From Firmicutes bacterium CAG:631 (GTDB taxonomy: Bacteria; Bacillota_I; Bacilli_A; RFN20; CAG-631), in contig HF997992.1 of assembly GCA_000433015.1 (NCBI GenBank), forward strand, positions 1 to 64,000: 64,000 nt of DNA, given 5' to 3'. Position 1 is the first letter of the stretch. The number at the start of each line of letters is the position of its first letter. The notes under the pieces were generated by a model. The model made no database searches. It worked only from the letters and a program-made list of their open reading frames with translations, and was not told the origin of the DNA. The position numbers and the translations under genes were made by a program. This document shows positions 53,118-61,747 of this stretch, one piece after another.

Positions 53118-54431
53118 TTATTTATTAAAAACGCTAATTTTATCGAGTAAAGCATAAGATGGGATTTTAACATTATTTAAATTGATTTGTTTTTGACTTA
53201 AACGAATAGTTGGTAAGCATTCTTCAATATTACCAACTAAAGAACCACCAGTTAAAGGAATGATGTGTCCTTTTTTTGTGTGATAATAAGCAAAACGAAT
53301 TTCACTACCAAAATCACCCGTTAATAAATCAACATTAAAATCAGACAAAGATACAATTTCTAAATAAGGTTTTCCTGTTAAATCCGTCTCATTTGATGTG
53401 CCCGGTTCAACAATAAAATTTTGATACTTTCCATTGACGGGCAAATGTAAATATTGAGATTTTTGGTTAGATCCCCATAAATTTACAACTTTTCCATTTT
53501 GAATCATCTTCAAAGACTTTAAAGATACCCCATCATTATCATAAATCGTATTTTTAGAAGAGCCTGGCAATATCGCTTCTAAAGTAATTGTTAAACGATC
53601 GCCACTAGCATCTTTTGGATATAAATCCTTTCCACCATAATAATCAGAATAACGATTATAAATAAAATCCACACAGGCTTTATTTACAAAATAGTTAAAG
53701 AATTCTTTTAATGCTTCATCTTTAAGCATAACCTTAATCTTTTTATCTTCAATTGATTTTTGAACGGCTATGGCTCTATTTTTTGCTTCTACTAACAAGT
53801 GATTCACAGCTGAAGGAATAAAATCCGTCTTCAAAGCATCAAACTCATAAAAACGATGTAATTCAATTTCTTCAGCATCTTGTTGATCTTTCCATGTTAC
53901 AACAATATCTAATTGTCCATAACTTTTAAAGGAACAAAATTCTTGTTCTAATGAATTTAAAAAATGAATTTTTTCATAAAAAACATAAATTTCTGATGAA
54001 TTAACATATCCATGATCAAATTTATCTGCTTCAAAAATATTATCAGCAATTTGAAAACAGATATCTTTTAAAGATTTTTCATCAAAGGCTACTTCGCGAT
54101 TCCCTGTTTTTACAATTTGTTTTTTTACTAAATCATAAGGGGGATTTAAAGATAAACTTGTAAGCATTTCCATTTCATTTAGTTTATCTTGAATTTCTTG
54201 ATCCGTCATTGTTGGATGAATAATGCAATGTGCTTCGCCTTGTTGAACTTTGTCATTCATTCTATATTCTTTATATAAGGTTACTTCATATTCAAGCGTA
54301 TGAATGGCTCGATTCATATCTAATTCTTGCTTGATAAAAAACAATTGATATCCAAAAGTTTCTTTTTGTTCAATTTTCCAACCTTTCAACTCGGTCATTT
54401 GTGTTAAAAATGCTTTAATTTTTTCTATCAT
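53118..54431 (-). CDS. TldE/PmbA-like metalloprotease subunit
   Basis: 437 residues. The C-terminal half has the TldD/PmbA beta-barrel pattern: NKACVDFIYNRYSDYYGGKDLYP, ILPGSSKNTIYDNDGVSLKSL and GSLVGNIEECLPTIRLSQ. Like other TldE subunits it lacks the HExxxH zinc site, so the partner supplies catalysis. It overlaps tldD by four bases. The TldD/E heterodimer cleaves or removes leader peptides; its role in a carbohydrate operon is not evident. Confidence 0.85.
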   Translation of the reverse strand: MIEKIKAFLTQMTELKGWKIEQKETFGYQLFFIKQELDMNRAIHTLEYEVTLYKEYRMNDKVQQGEAHCIIHPTMTDQEIQDKLNEMEMLTSLSLNPPYDLVKKQIVKTGNREVAFDEKSLKDICFQIADNIFEADKFDHGYVNSSEIYVFYEKIHFLNSLEQEFCSFKSYGQLDIVVTWKDQQDAEEIELHRFYEFDALKTDFIPSAVNHLLVEAKNRAIAVQKSIEDKKIKVMLKDEALKEFFNYFVNKACVDFIYNRYSDYYGGKDLYPKDASGDRLTITLEAILPGSSKNTIYDNDGVSLKSLKMIQNGKVVNLWGSNQKSQYLHLPVNGKYQNFIVEPGTSNETDLTGKPYLEIVSLSDFNVDLLTGDFGSEIRFAYYHTKKGHIIPLTGGSLVGNIEECLPTIRLSQKQINLNNVKIPSYALLDKISVFNK

Positions 54432-55849
54432 CCGATATTCACCTTGACCTTTAAATAAGGGCCTCCATCGACCGTTTTTACTTTTTCTTTATATCCTTTA
54501 CAACAATAGCCTGATCCAAACAATTCAAAATCATGGCTCGTTAAAGAGGCAGATTGTAAAATATCTAAAACATTTCCACTCATATAAATGGGCGAAAAAA
54601 CTTTAGAAGTCACTTTCCCATCGACAATTTCTTTTCCAATCAATGCAATGGCTTGCATTCCCCAATTTTTAGGATCTTCCATACCACTATAAGCATTAGA
54701 AACTAAAATTCCTTTTTTTATTGTAGCAATCATATCATCTAAATTGCTTTTCCCACGTTCAAAATAGGTTGTTGTCATTCGAGTATAAGCTTTTCTTTTA
54801 TAAGATTCTCTTTTCCCGTTTCCAGTAGGCGTAATATTTAATTTTAATGCAGATAATGTATCTGCAATTCCTGTTTGCAAAATGCCATTTTTAATAATCA
54901 AGGTGTCTTGCGCCAAAATTCCTTCATCATCAAAAAAGTAAGAGGAACTATTTTCAAAAGGAATTGCGCCATCATGCATATTGATAATTTCAGAAGCCAC
55001 TCTTTTGCCAAGATATTGTTGTGCTTTTGCTCGATTTTTTACAAACATATCCATTTCAACACCATGTCCAAAAGCTTCATGTGCAATAATTCCAGTAATA
55101 TCGGGTGTCGTAATGATATCATATTCTCCGGCCGAAGGCTTTTCACTATCTAATAAAGCTCGACCATCTTTAATTAAACCATGAGCTTTTTTATCTAATT
55201 CTTTTAAAACTCCTGTAATGGTTACATCAGAAGCACTTTCAAAATTGGTTTTCGTGATATCATTTCGATTCAATATGACAGATAATCGCCCATTGGCCCA
55301 AAAATAAACTTGCTCTAGTTCTTTTTTAGAAGAAAGAAACATTTTTGATATTGTTAAATATTCAATTCTACAACTTGAATGAATCACATATTCGCTTTCT
55401 TCAAAAGTATGGTCCACCATTTTTTTACAAAAATGAATTAATTCTTGAAGAGTATATTTTTTATCTTTATTTAGCTTTGAAAAAGATTCTTTCATTGCTT
55501 GTTCTTGAATTAATGGATAATTCGTTTCTTTTAAATAAATGGATTTATCAATGGCATCCTTAACATCTAATTGTTCTACGATTTGATTAAAAATATCTTT
55601 GATATTTCCAGTTTCAAGATGATTAAAAGAATATTCGCTATAATATTTTCCGTTATAAACGCGAACCACAAATCCTCTTTCTTGTAAAGGATGATCAATA
55701 ATTTTTTGTTCTTTTTCGCTTACTTCTATGAATTTTCCGACACTATCGCAAGCTAAAATAGACACATAAGTGTATTTTGCACTCAACATTTGAATGAGTT
55801 TTTGTAAAAGGGGTTTACTTTGCGATAAGTAAGTTGAAAAAGATTCCAT
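54428..55849 (-). CDS. tldD: TldD-like zinc metalloprotease subunit
   Basis: 473 residues from MESFSTYLSQ (AAGAAGGTG upstream; a longer frame lacks a site). ITGIIAHEAFGHGVEMDMF carries HExxxH, the zinc motif of the family, and the C-terminal barrel continues through NGKRESYKRKAYTRMTTTYFERG to a cysteine-rich end with GSGYCCKG, another family feature (a third zinc ligand). It forms a heterodimer with the TldE-like product encoded next to it. TldD/E process peptides and unfolded proteins; in this operon the substrate is unknown. Confidence 0.9.
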   Translation of the reverse strand: MESFSTYLSQSKPLLQKLIQMLSAKYTYVSILACDSVGKFIEVSEKEQKIIDHPLQERGFVVRVYNGKYYSEYSFNHLETGNIKDIFNQIVEQLDVKDAIDKSIYLKETNYPLIQEQAMKESFSKLNKDKKYTLQELIHFCKKMVDHTFEESEYVIHSSCRIEYLTISKMFLSSKKELEQVYFWANGRLSVILNRNDITKTNFESASDVTITGVLKELDKKAHGLIKDGRALLDSEKPSAGEYDIITTPDITGIIAHEAFGHGVEMDMFVKNRAKAQQYLGKRVASEIINMHDGAIPFENSSSYFFDDEGILAQDTLIIKNGILQTGIADTLSALKLNITPTGNGKRESYKRKAYTRMTTTYFERGKSNLDDMIATIKKGILVSNAYSGMEDPKNWGMQAIALIGKEIVDGKVTSKVFSPIYMSGNVLDILQSASLTSHDFELFGSGYCCKGYKEKVKTVDGGPYLKVKVNIG

Positions 55850-55862
55850 ATAAACACCTTCT

Positions 55863-58022
55863 TTAGTTGATTTGTTTGAATTCATACAAAATGCCATGGA
55901 AATCATAAGGATGACGCGGTAATAAAATTCCTACATTCATCAATTCTTGTCCAGTATAAATTTCTTTTGTTTGTACGTCTTGATACAATTTATTCGCTTG
56001 CAAACCTTTTAGTTTTAACCAATCGAATTCATTCGTTGCACCATTTAAAATACGGACATACATGACAAAAACTTGCTTTTTATTTTTACTTACAAAACTC
56101 CAAGCACAATCTTTTCCTTCAAATGGATTGCGTAAACGATAAAAATCACTAGAATAAAGACATTTTCTAATTTTTTGATAAAGTTTTGTTTGTTGTTTGA
56201 CCATTTGACGTTCTTCTTTTGTCAAAACTTGAGGATTGAGTTCATAGCCAAAATTTGCCGACATGGCTACAATTCCTCTTGTATAAAAAGGGGTCACTCT
56301 CCCCGTTTGATGATTAGGAACAACGGAAACATGTCCAACCATTGTCGTTGGAGGATAAACAAGAGATGTTCCATATTGAATAAATAAACGTTCAATGGCA
56401 TCCGTATCATCACTTGTCCATATTTGTGGCGTATAATAAAGAACACCTGGATCGACACGTCCTCCTCCTCCAGAGCAACCTTCAATTAGGACATGCGGAT
56501 ATTTTGCCGTTAATGTATCTAAAATAAAATACAATCCTAAAACATATTGATGACACAAAGATGGATTTTGTGTTTCTGTAATATTTCGATTAAAATCCCA
56601 TTTAATATAAGAAATAGGAACAGTATCAAGAAGTTGACTTATACTGTCAATAATATATTGACAAACTTCTTTTTTAGATAAATCTAAAACAAGTTGGCAT
56701 CGGGAAACTGCATGTTCTCGATTATCAATGCGAATTGCATATTCTGGATGAGCGCGATATAAATCACTATCAATGGATATCATTTCTGGTTCAAACCATA
56801 ATCCAAATTGCATGCCATTTTCTTTAGCCATTTGGGCAACTTTGGTTAATCCACCAGGTAACTTTTCAAGATTGACTTTCCAATCTCCTAAGGAACACTC
56901 ATCATTATTTCTTTTACCAAACCAACCATCATCTAAAACAAAAGTTTCAATTCCTAATCCTTTTGCTGATTGAATCAAAGCAGCTAATTTTTCTTCGTTA
57001 AAGTCAAAATAAGTCGCTTCCCAGTTATTAACAACAATAGGATGATGGTAATGACGTTTAATAAGACGTTCATTATATAAATCATGAAAAGTTTGTGACA
57101 TTCCATTGAGCCCAGTATTGGAATAAACCAAAACGACTTCTGGTGTTTCAAAATTTTCATTGGGTAACAAATTCCATGAAAAATCAAAAGATCCAAGCCC
57201 CATTTGAACACGAGTTGTATCTCTTTGATCCACTTCTATTGCTCCTTCAAAATTACCACTATACACAAGATTTACACCATAAACTTCTCCTTGATCTTCG
57301 TTAGTATCTTTTCTTAACAAAGCAAAGAAGGGATTTAGCATATGGCTAGACGAACCTCTTCTACTTTCTATTTTAGTAATTCCGTGCCGCAAAGGTGTAA
57401 TTTCAATATGGCGTTCCTTACAATGTGTTCCGTGCAATTGTAGAAATTGATATTCTTTATCGTGCATATCAAAACTACAAGAAACACATTTTTTAATTTT
57501 TAAATGCTGATTCCCATGATTTACAAGTTTAACAAATCGTGTTAAAACATTGCGATGATGATAAACCGTATAATAAAGACATGCTTCTAATTGTAAAACC
57601 TCATCCATTAAATGAATGACTAAAGTTTGCGTTTCATTTTCTTGGCTTTGACAAGAAGGCATTCCCTTAATTATTGGTTTTTCATCTAAAATTTCATAAC
57701 TTTGGTATTTAAAGTCCGTAATTCTTGAACCATTTTCTTGTTCAATCATTACTGCTGGAATACGAAAATCCCCATATCCAAAAGAAGGGAATTCTTGGGG
57801 CATCGTATCTAAACTCACACTACGATTTTTAAAAAAAGCCAAAGGTGAAGGCGAAAAACCAAGTTCTCGTGCTACCATTCGCCGACTCGGATGAACCATT
57901 TGAACTTGTTTTCCATAATAAAGATGTGTTATATATTGGTCATATGCAATTCCAATAATGTAACTATAATCTTTCCCTTCTAAGTGAAAAGTTTTTTCCT
58001 TTTCGTTATAAATAATTGGCAT
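55863..58022 (-). CDS. Alpha-galactosidase, GH36
   Basis: 719 residues, typical length. The N-terminal beta-sandwich (SFGYGDFRIPAVM) is followed by the catalytic barrel: FVLDDGWFGKRND, GLWFEPEMISIDSDLYRAHPEY, then YIKWDFNRNITE with the nucleophile Asp, and CSGGGGRVDPGVLYYTPQIWTSDDTDAIERL, whose DDTD Asp is the acid/base. It removes alpha-1,6-galactose from raffinose or melibiose-type sugars. No signal peptide, so it is cytosolic and implies uptake of the oligosaccharide, though no sugar permease is in this operon. Start with TTGGAG. Confidence 0.93.
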   Translation of the reverse strand: MPIIYNEKEKTFHLEGKDYSYIIGIAYDQYITHLYYGKQVQMVHPSRRMVARELGFSPSPLAFFKNRSVSLDTMPQEFPSFGYGDFRIPAVMIEQENGSRITDFKYQSYEILDEKPIIKGMPSCQSQENETQTLVIHLMDEVLQLEACLYYTVYHHRNVLTRFVKLVNHGNQHLKIKKCVSCSFDMHDKEYQFLQLHGTHCKERHIEITPLRHGITKIESRRGSSSHMLNPFFALLRKDTNEDQGEVYGVNLVYSGNFEGAIEVDQRDTTRVQMGLGSFDFSWNLLPNENFETPEVVLVYSNTGLNGMSQTFHDLYNERLIKRHYHHPIVVNNWEATYFDFNEEKLAALIQSAKGLGIETFVLDDGWFGKRNNDECSLGDWKVNLEKLPGGLTKVAQMAKENGMQFGLWFEPEMISIDSDLYRAHPEYAIRIDNREHAVSRCQLVLDLSKKEVCQYIIDSISQLLDTVPISYIKWDFNRNITETQNPSLCHQYVLGLYFILDTLTAKYPHVLIEGCSGGGGRVDPGVLYYTPQIWTSDDTDAIERLFIQYGTSLVYPPTTMVGHVSVVPNHQTGRVTPFYTRGIVAMSANFGYELNPQVLTKEERQMVKQQTKLYQKIRKCLYSSDFYRLRNPFEGKDCAWSFVSKNKKQVFVMYVRILNGATNEFDWLKLKGLQANKLYQDVQTKEIYTGQELMNVGILLPRHPYDFHGILYEFKQIN

Positions 58023-58037
58023 ACTGTTTACTCCAAA

Positions 58038-58877
58038 TTAAAATTTCTTTAAAATATTTTGAAGATATGCAATGGTATCAATAATATCTCTTTCTTGTTC
58101 TTCTCCAGATATTTCTCTTTCAATTGTTAAAGGTCCATTATAGTTTAAAGCATGTAGTTTTGAAATAATACATTCAAAATCAACACGGCCATGTCCTACC
58201 TTTGTTTCATGACCTAATTCATTTCCATTTGTTGGATATAATCCATCCTTAACATGAACTCCTACAATATATTTTCCAAAGATATCAACAGCATCTTGAG
58301 GATTACCTTTACCATACATTAAAAGGTTTGCAGGGTCTAAATTAATACCAATATTGTGGTAACCTCTTGCATTTAAATCATCAATACAACGTAAAACTGC
58401 AATTGGTGTTTCTTCTCCAGTTTCAAAACAGAATTTGATATTAAGTTTATTGCAATAATCAGCTACTTCACTGACTGCATCTAAAAAACTATTATATTCT
58501 TTTGAATTTGGAATTTCAGGCATAAAACCAACGTGAGTAGTCATATTGTCTACACCAAGCATTTTACAAAAATCTGCTTCTTTTTTAAGACAAGCAATGC
58601 GTGCTTCTCTCCATTCTTCAGGAACAATACCAATTGTATAAGGACCCATTGTAAAATTCCATTCTGTTGGACCAACATTCCATCCTCCCCAAACACCAGA
58701 AATGGTCACTCTGTCACCCAAAAGTTCTTTTACTTTTTGAGCATTTTCAGGTGTGCAAATATCTGCATTCCAACAATTTAATTGGATTTGTTTCACTCCA
58801 ATTTTATCCAATCTTTTTGTGCCGTTTGCTAAAATACTTTCTAAACTTTCTATAACGCCAATTTTTAAATCATACAT
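58038..58877 (-). CDS. Sugar phosphate isomerase/epimerase-like TIM-barrel protein
   Basis: 279 residues of the xylose isomerase-like TIM barrel. Metal-ligand residues lie in KFCFETGEETPI (Glu), NIGINLDPANLLMYG (Asp), VGVHVKDG (His) and LTIEREISG (Glu). This group (IolE/IolI-like) interconverts sugars, inositols or keto-sugars; the substrate is not evident, but the alpha-galactosidase gene begins 15 bases downstream. It is the first gene of a seven-gene operon behind a palindromic operator. Confidence 0.85.
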   Translation of the reverse strand: MYDLKIGVIESLESILANGTKRLDKIGVKQIQLNCWNADICTPENAQKVKELLGDRVTISGVWGGWNVGPTEWNFTMGPYTIGIVPEEWREARIACLKKEADFCKMLGVDNMTTHVGFMPEIPNSKEYNSFLDAVSEVADYCNKLNIKFCFETGEETPIAVLRCIDDLNARGYHNIGINLDPANLLMYGKGNPQDAVDIFGKYIVGVHVKDGLYPTNGNELGHETKVGHGRVDFECIISKLHALNYNGPLTIEREISGEEQERDIIDTIAYLQNILKKF

Positions 58878-58906
58878 ATGATATCTCTCCTTTTTTTACC
58901 ATTTTA

Positions 58907-58939
58907 AGTTTACCATAATCAATATTGTATAACAATATT
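58907..58939 (-). promoter_or_regulatory. Promoter of the galactosidase operon with a 19-bp operator
   Basis: On the minus strand TTGTTA (58935-58930) and TAAACT (58912-58907) are 17 bp apart. The -35 lies within the inverted repeat AATATTGT-ATA-ACAATATT (58921-58939). A dyad placed over the -35 and spacer fits a repressor, or a substrate-responsive regulator, acting on the carbohydrate operon. The intergenic region also serves the divergent gene at 59013. Confidence 0.65.
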
Positions 58940-59012
58940 AATTATTTTCTTTTTTTTGATTTTGATTGTTTTTAATTTCAAATTTTATTACAATGATGAA
59001 AGAGGTGGTACT

Positions 59013-59834
59013 ATGAAGATTCGTTTTTTGGGAACAGCTGCAGCAGAGGGATGGCCGGCCATATTTTGTAGTTGTCCTGCTTGTATGAAAGCAAAAGAAT
59101 TAAAGGGGAAAAATATCCGAAGTCGTTTTTCAATTATGATTGACGATGCTTATAAAATTGACTTTCCACCCGATAGTTTTTATCATATGATTCAACATCA
59201 ATTAGATTATACTAAATTAAAATATTTGTTTATTTCCCATCCTCATACGGATCATTTGGCTTCACATGAATTTGAGTTTCGTAGAAAATGGTTTACCAAT
59301 TTAAGAAATGATCGAAATCTTCATATTTATGGATGGACGAAATCTTTAACTAAAATCAAAAAAGGAATGGTTTATTCGGATGAAAATGAGCCAATTTATC
59401 ATTCCCTTAAAGCTTTTAAAAAAATAGAAACACCAGATTTTGATGTTTATCCGTTGCCAGCTAATCACATGACCCCAAAAGATAAACCTTTCATCTATCT
59501 TTTTGTACGCAAATCGGATCAAAAAACTTTTTTATCCGCGCATGATACAGGCTATTTTTTTGATGAGGTTTGGGATTTTTTGAAATCTTTTCACATTGAT
59601 GTGATTTCTTTAGATTGTACCCATGGTGGTGGAAGCAGTCTCAATAATCATTTAGGACATCAAGAAGTTTTAAAGGTCAAACAAAAATTAGAAGAATTAC
59701 ATATTTTTAATGAAGGAATTTTTATTGTTAATCACTTTTCTCATAATGGAAAATGGTCACATGAAGAATTAGAAAGTTTTTTTAAGCCCTATCATATTCT
59801 TGTTGCTTATGATGGCATGGAAATCGAATTTTAA
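59013..59834 (+). CDS. Metallo-beta-lactamase-fold hydrolase (PhnP-like)
   Basis: 273 residues from MKIRFLGTAAAEGWP (GAGGTGG upstream). FISHPHTDHLASHEFEF is the HxHxDH zinc motif, and CSCPACMKAKELKGKNIRSRFSIMI is the N-terminal cysteine pattern found in PhnP-type phosphodiesterases; NHMTPKD, SAHDTGYFFDEVW and NHFSHNGKWSHEE supply the other histidines and aspartate. It is likely a phosphodiesterase of unknown substrate. Followed by an acetyltransferase gene eleven bases later. Confidence 0.88.
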   Translation: MKIRFLGTAAAEGWPAIFCSCPACMKAKELKGKNIRSRFSIMIDDAYKIDFPPDSFYHMIQHQLDYTKLKYLFISHPHTDHLASHEFEFRRKWFTNLRNDRNLHIYGWTKSLTKIKKGMVYSDENEPIYHSLKAFKKIETPDFDVYPLPANHMTPKDKPFIYLFVRKSDQKTFLSAHDTGYFFDEVWDFLKSFHIDVISLDCTHGGGSSLNNHLGHQEVLKVKQKLEELHIFNEGIFIVNHFSHNGKWSHEELESFFKPYHILVAYDGMEIEF

Positions 59835-59846
59835 GGAGTGAATTTG

Positions 59847-61016
59847 ATGATTCGTTTAGCAAAACCCGAAGATAAAGAACGTTACTATACCATGTTAAGT
59901 TATTGCTTTAATATGGGAAATGCATCCATAGAAAACAATGTAAAAAATCAAGTTTTCCCAACAGATGAAATTATTGTCAACGAAGTAAATGGTGAAATTT
60001 CATCTAGCGTTCATGTTGTTCCTTTTATGATGCATTTTGATCAAAAAACTTACCCAATGGGAGGAATCGCTGGCGTAAGCAGTTTCCCCGAATCTAGAGA
60101 CCATGGTGGAATCAAAGAAATTTTAACCTATTCATTACAATATATGAAAGAAAAGGGAATGATTTTTTCTGCTCTTGGTCCTTTTAGTTTTGAATTTTAT
60201 AGAAAATATGGTTGGGAATGGGGATTTGTTTTTCAAAAGTTAAAACTTCCCATCCAAGATCTTGCCAAAACCAAAAAAGCACATCATTATCAATCTTTGA
60301 GCAAAAAAGATGATGAAATCGTGAATCTTTTTAGAAAACAATATGCTTGTAAGTTTAATGGCAGTATTGATTTTTCTTTATCCATTCGTGAAAATAGATG
60401 GCAAAACTTTTATCAAAATTTCACCCATTGTTATGCTGCTTATGATGATTCAAATCAAATAGAAGCCATTGCTTTTTTTAGAATTGAAAACCGAACTTTA
60501 ATTTGTGATGAACTTTATTTTTTAAGTGAAACTGGTCGTCAGCACATGTTGCATTTGTTTTATACGCATCGTTCACAAGTCGATCAAGTGGAACTTTTAT
60601 TGCCAAAAGATGATAATATCAGAGCCACCCTTCCTAATCCTCGTATTCAATACTGGGAATGGGCAAACATGATGTTTCGAGTCGTTTGTGTAAAAGAAGC
60701 GTTACAAGCCATGCAGTTAAAAGAAAACAATAAAGGGAAATTGCGCCTAAAAGTTCATGATGCTCAAGCAGATTGGAATAATCAAATTTTTGAATTGATT
60801 ATAGAAAATAATCATCTTAGCGTTATAGAATTAAAAAAACAATCTTCTTATGATTTTGAAATGGATATTCAACGCCTTTCTCAACTCATTTTAGGATTTA
60901 TAGATGGGAAAGAAGCTTTACAATTGGAATTAGTTACTTGTAAAAATGTAAGAAAAGAGCCATTATTTAATAAAATCTTTCAAAAAAGACCAACCATGCT
61001 TTGGCATATGTTTTAA
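59847..61016 (+). CDS. Eis-like GNAT acetyltransferase with SCP2-type C-terminus
   Basis: 389 residues from MIRLAKPEDK, behind AAGGAGTG; a GTG three codons earlier overlaps that site. The N-terminal GNAT domain shows MGGIAGVSSFPESRDHGGIKEIL (acetyl-CoA loop) and SALGPFSFEFYRKYGWEWGF. A second, degenerate GNAT domain and a C-terminal sterol-carrier-like part (LRLKVHDAQADWNNQIFELIIENN) complete the Eis architecture. Eis proteins acetylate amines on drugs or proteins; the substrate here is unknown. Confidence 0.85.
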   Translation: MIRLAKPEDKERYYTMLSYCFNMGNASIENNVKNQVFPTDEIIVNEVNGEISSSVHVVPFMMHFDQKTYPMGGIAGVSSFPESRDHGGIKEILTYSLQYMKEKGMIFSALGPFSFEFYRKYGWEWGFVFQKLKLPIQDLAKTKKAHHYQSLSKKDDEIVNLFRKQYACKFNGSIDFSLSIRENRWQNFYQNFTHCYAAYDDSNQIEAIAFFRIENRTLICDELYFLSETGRQHMLHLFYTHRSQVDQVELLLPKDDNIRATLPNPRIQYWEWANMMFRVVCVKEALQAMQLKENNKGKLRLKVHDAQADWNNQIFELIIENNHLSVIELKKQSSYDFEMDIQRLSQLILGFIDGKEALQLELVTCKNVRKEPLFNKIFQKRPTMLWHMF

Positions 61017-61047
61017 AAAAAATGCACCTTATCCGTGCATTTTTTAA
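61017..61047. terminator. Terminator after the acetyltransferase gene
   Basis: Stem AATGCAC/GTGCATT with flanking A and T runs on both sides and a seven-base loop, directly after the stop. It can act in both directions. Confidence 0.8.
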
Positions 61048-61155
61048 TTTTTATTTATTTCTTTTTCTAATTTTTCTGGCATTTTAACAGGTCCTCTAAA
61101 AAAATTAACTCCATAGTTTTTTAATTTATCAAAAGGATATTGTTTTTCATTTCGT
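61044..61155 (-). pseudogene. Short orphan 3' reading-frame fragment
   Basis: On the minus strand a frame with no start, opening just after two stops, reads RNEKQYPFDKLKNYGVNF and ends in EKEINKN and a stop. It looks like the tail of a coding gene, lying beside the DUF4143 remnant, but I recognise no family. It may simply be chance. Confidence 0.3.
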
Positions 61156-61157
61156 TA

Positions 61158-61594
61158 TTATATGTATTCAATTGGAACCAACCAGCAATTTTTATTAATA
61201 GGTTGTAATTTTTTAGTCATACATAAAATAATTCCAGTTGATACATTGTTAGAATATTTTTTCATAACTTCAAAATGTTTATCTGGGGCATTTGGGCTGA
61301 TTCCTTTTTTTATTTTTATTGGAAATAATACATCTCTTTCAACATAGATTAAATCAATCTCTTTTTGGTCTTTATCTCGATAGTAATATAAGCACATTTG
61401 AGGTTTAACACCATTATTTGTTAAATTTTTAATTACTTCGTTAACTACAAACGTTTCAAATATTGCTCCACTTAAGGCCCCAACTTCTAAAGTTTCTGGA
61501 TTAGGATACTTTGTTTTGCTCCTGTTAAGACAATTACTGGAAATTCTAAAGAAAACTTTTTTATTGTTTTCTCTATATCTCTTTTAATATACAC
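61158..61594 (-). pseudogene. DUF4143 AAA ATPase pseudogene with internal deletion
   Basis: The 5' end (GTG at 61594 behind AAAGGACGTGA) encodes VYIKRDIEKTIKKFSLEF then PVIVLTGAKQ, the usual N-terminus up to Walker A. The frame then stops. In another frame KYPNPETLEVGALSGAIFET, FVVNEVIKN and YYYRDKDQKEIDLIYVERD follow, which are the C-terminal DUF4143 half. So about 300 residues, including the P-loop Lys and Walker B, are gone and the halves were joined out of frame. It is a different subfamily from the intact ATPase at 12016-13215. Confidence 0.85.
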
Positions 61595-61711
61595 CAAAAA
61601 TCACGTCCTTTCAGAAATACAATTCCGTTTTAGTCTGAAAAATAAAATTTAACAAGTTTTTTAATTAAATTTTTTCAAAGAAAATGAGCGATGCGGCGTT
61701 TTAAAATATAT

Positions 61712-61745
61712 AAAAAGCCTCAATTCAATGAATTGAAGCTTTTTT
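61712..61745 (-). terminator. Terminator of the uridine-kinase-like gene
   Basis: Stem built from AAAAAGC/GCTTTTT and an inner TCAATTCA/TGAATTGA pairing with one mismatch pair, two bases after the stop, with TTTTTATATATTTT beyond on the minus strand. Confidence 0.8.
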
Positions 61746-61747
61746 GC

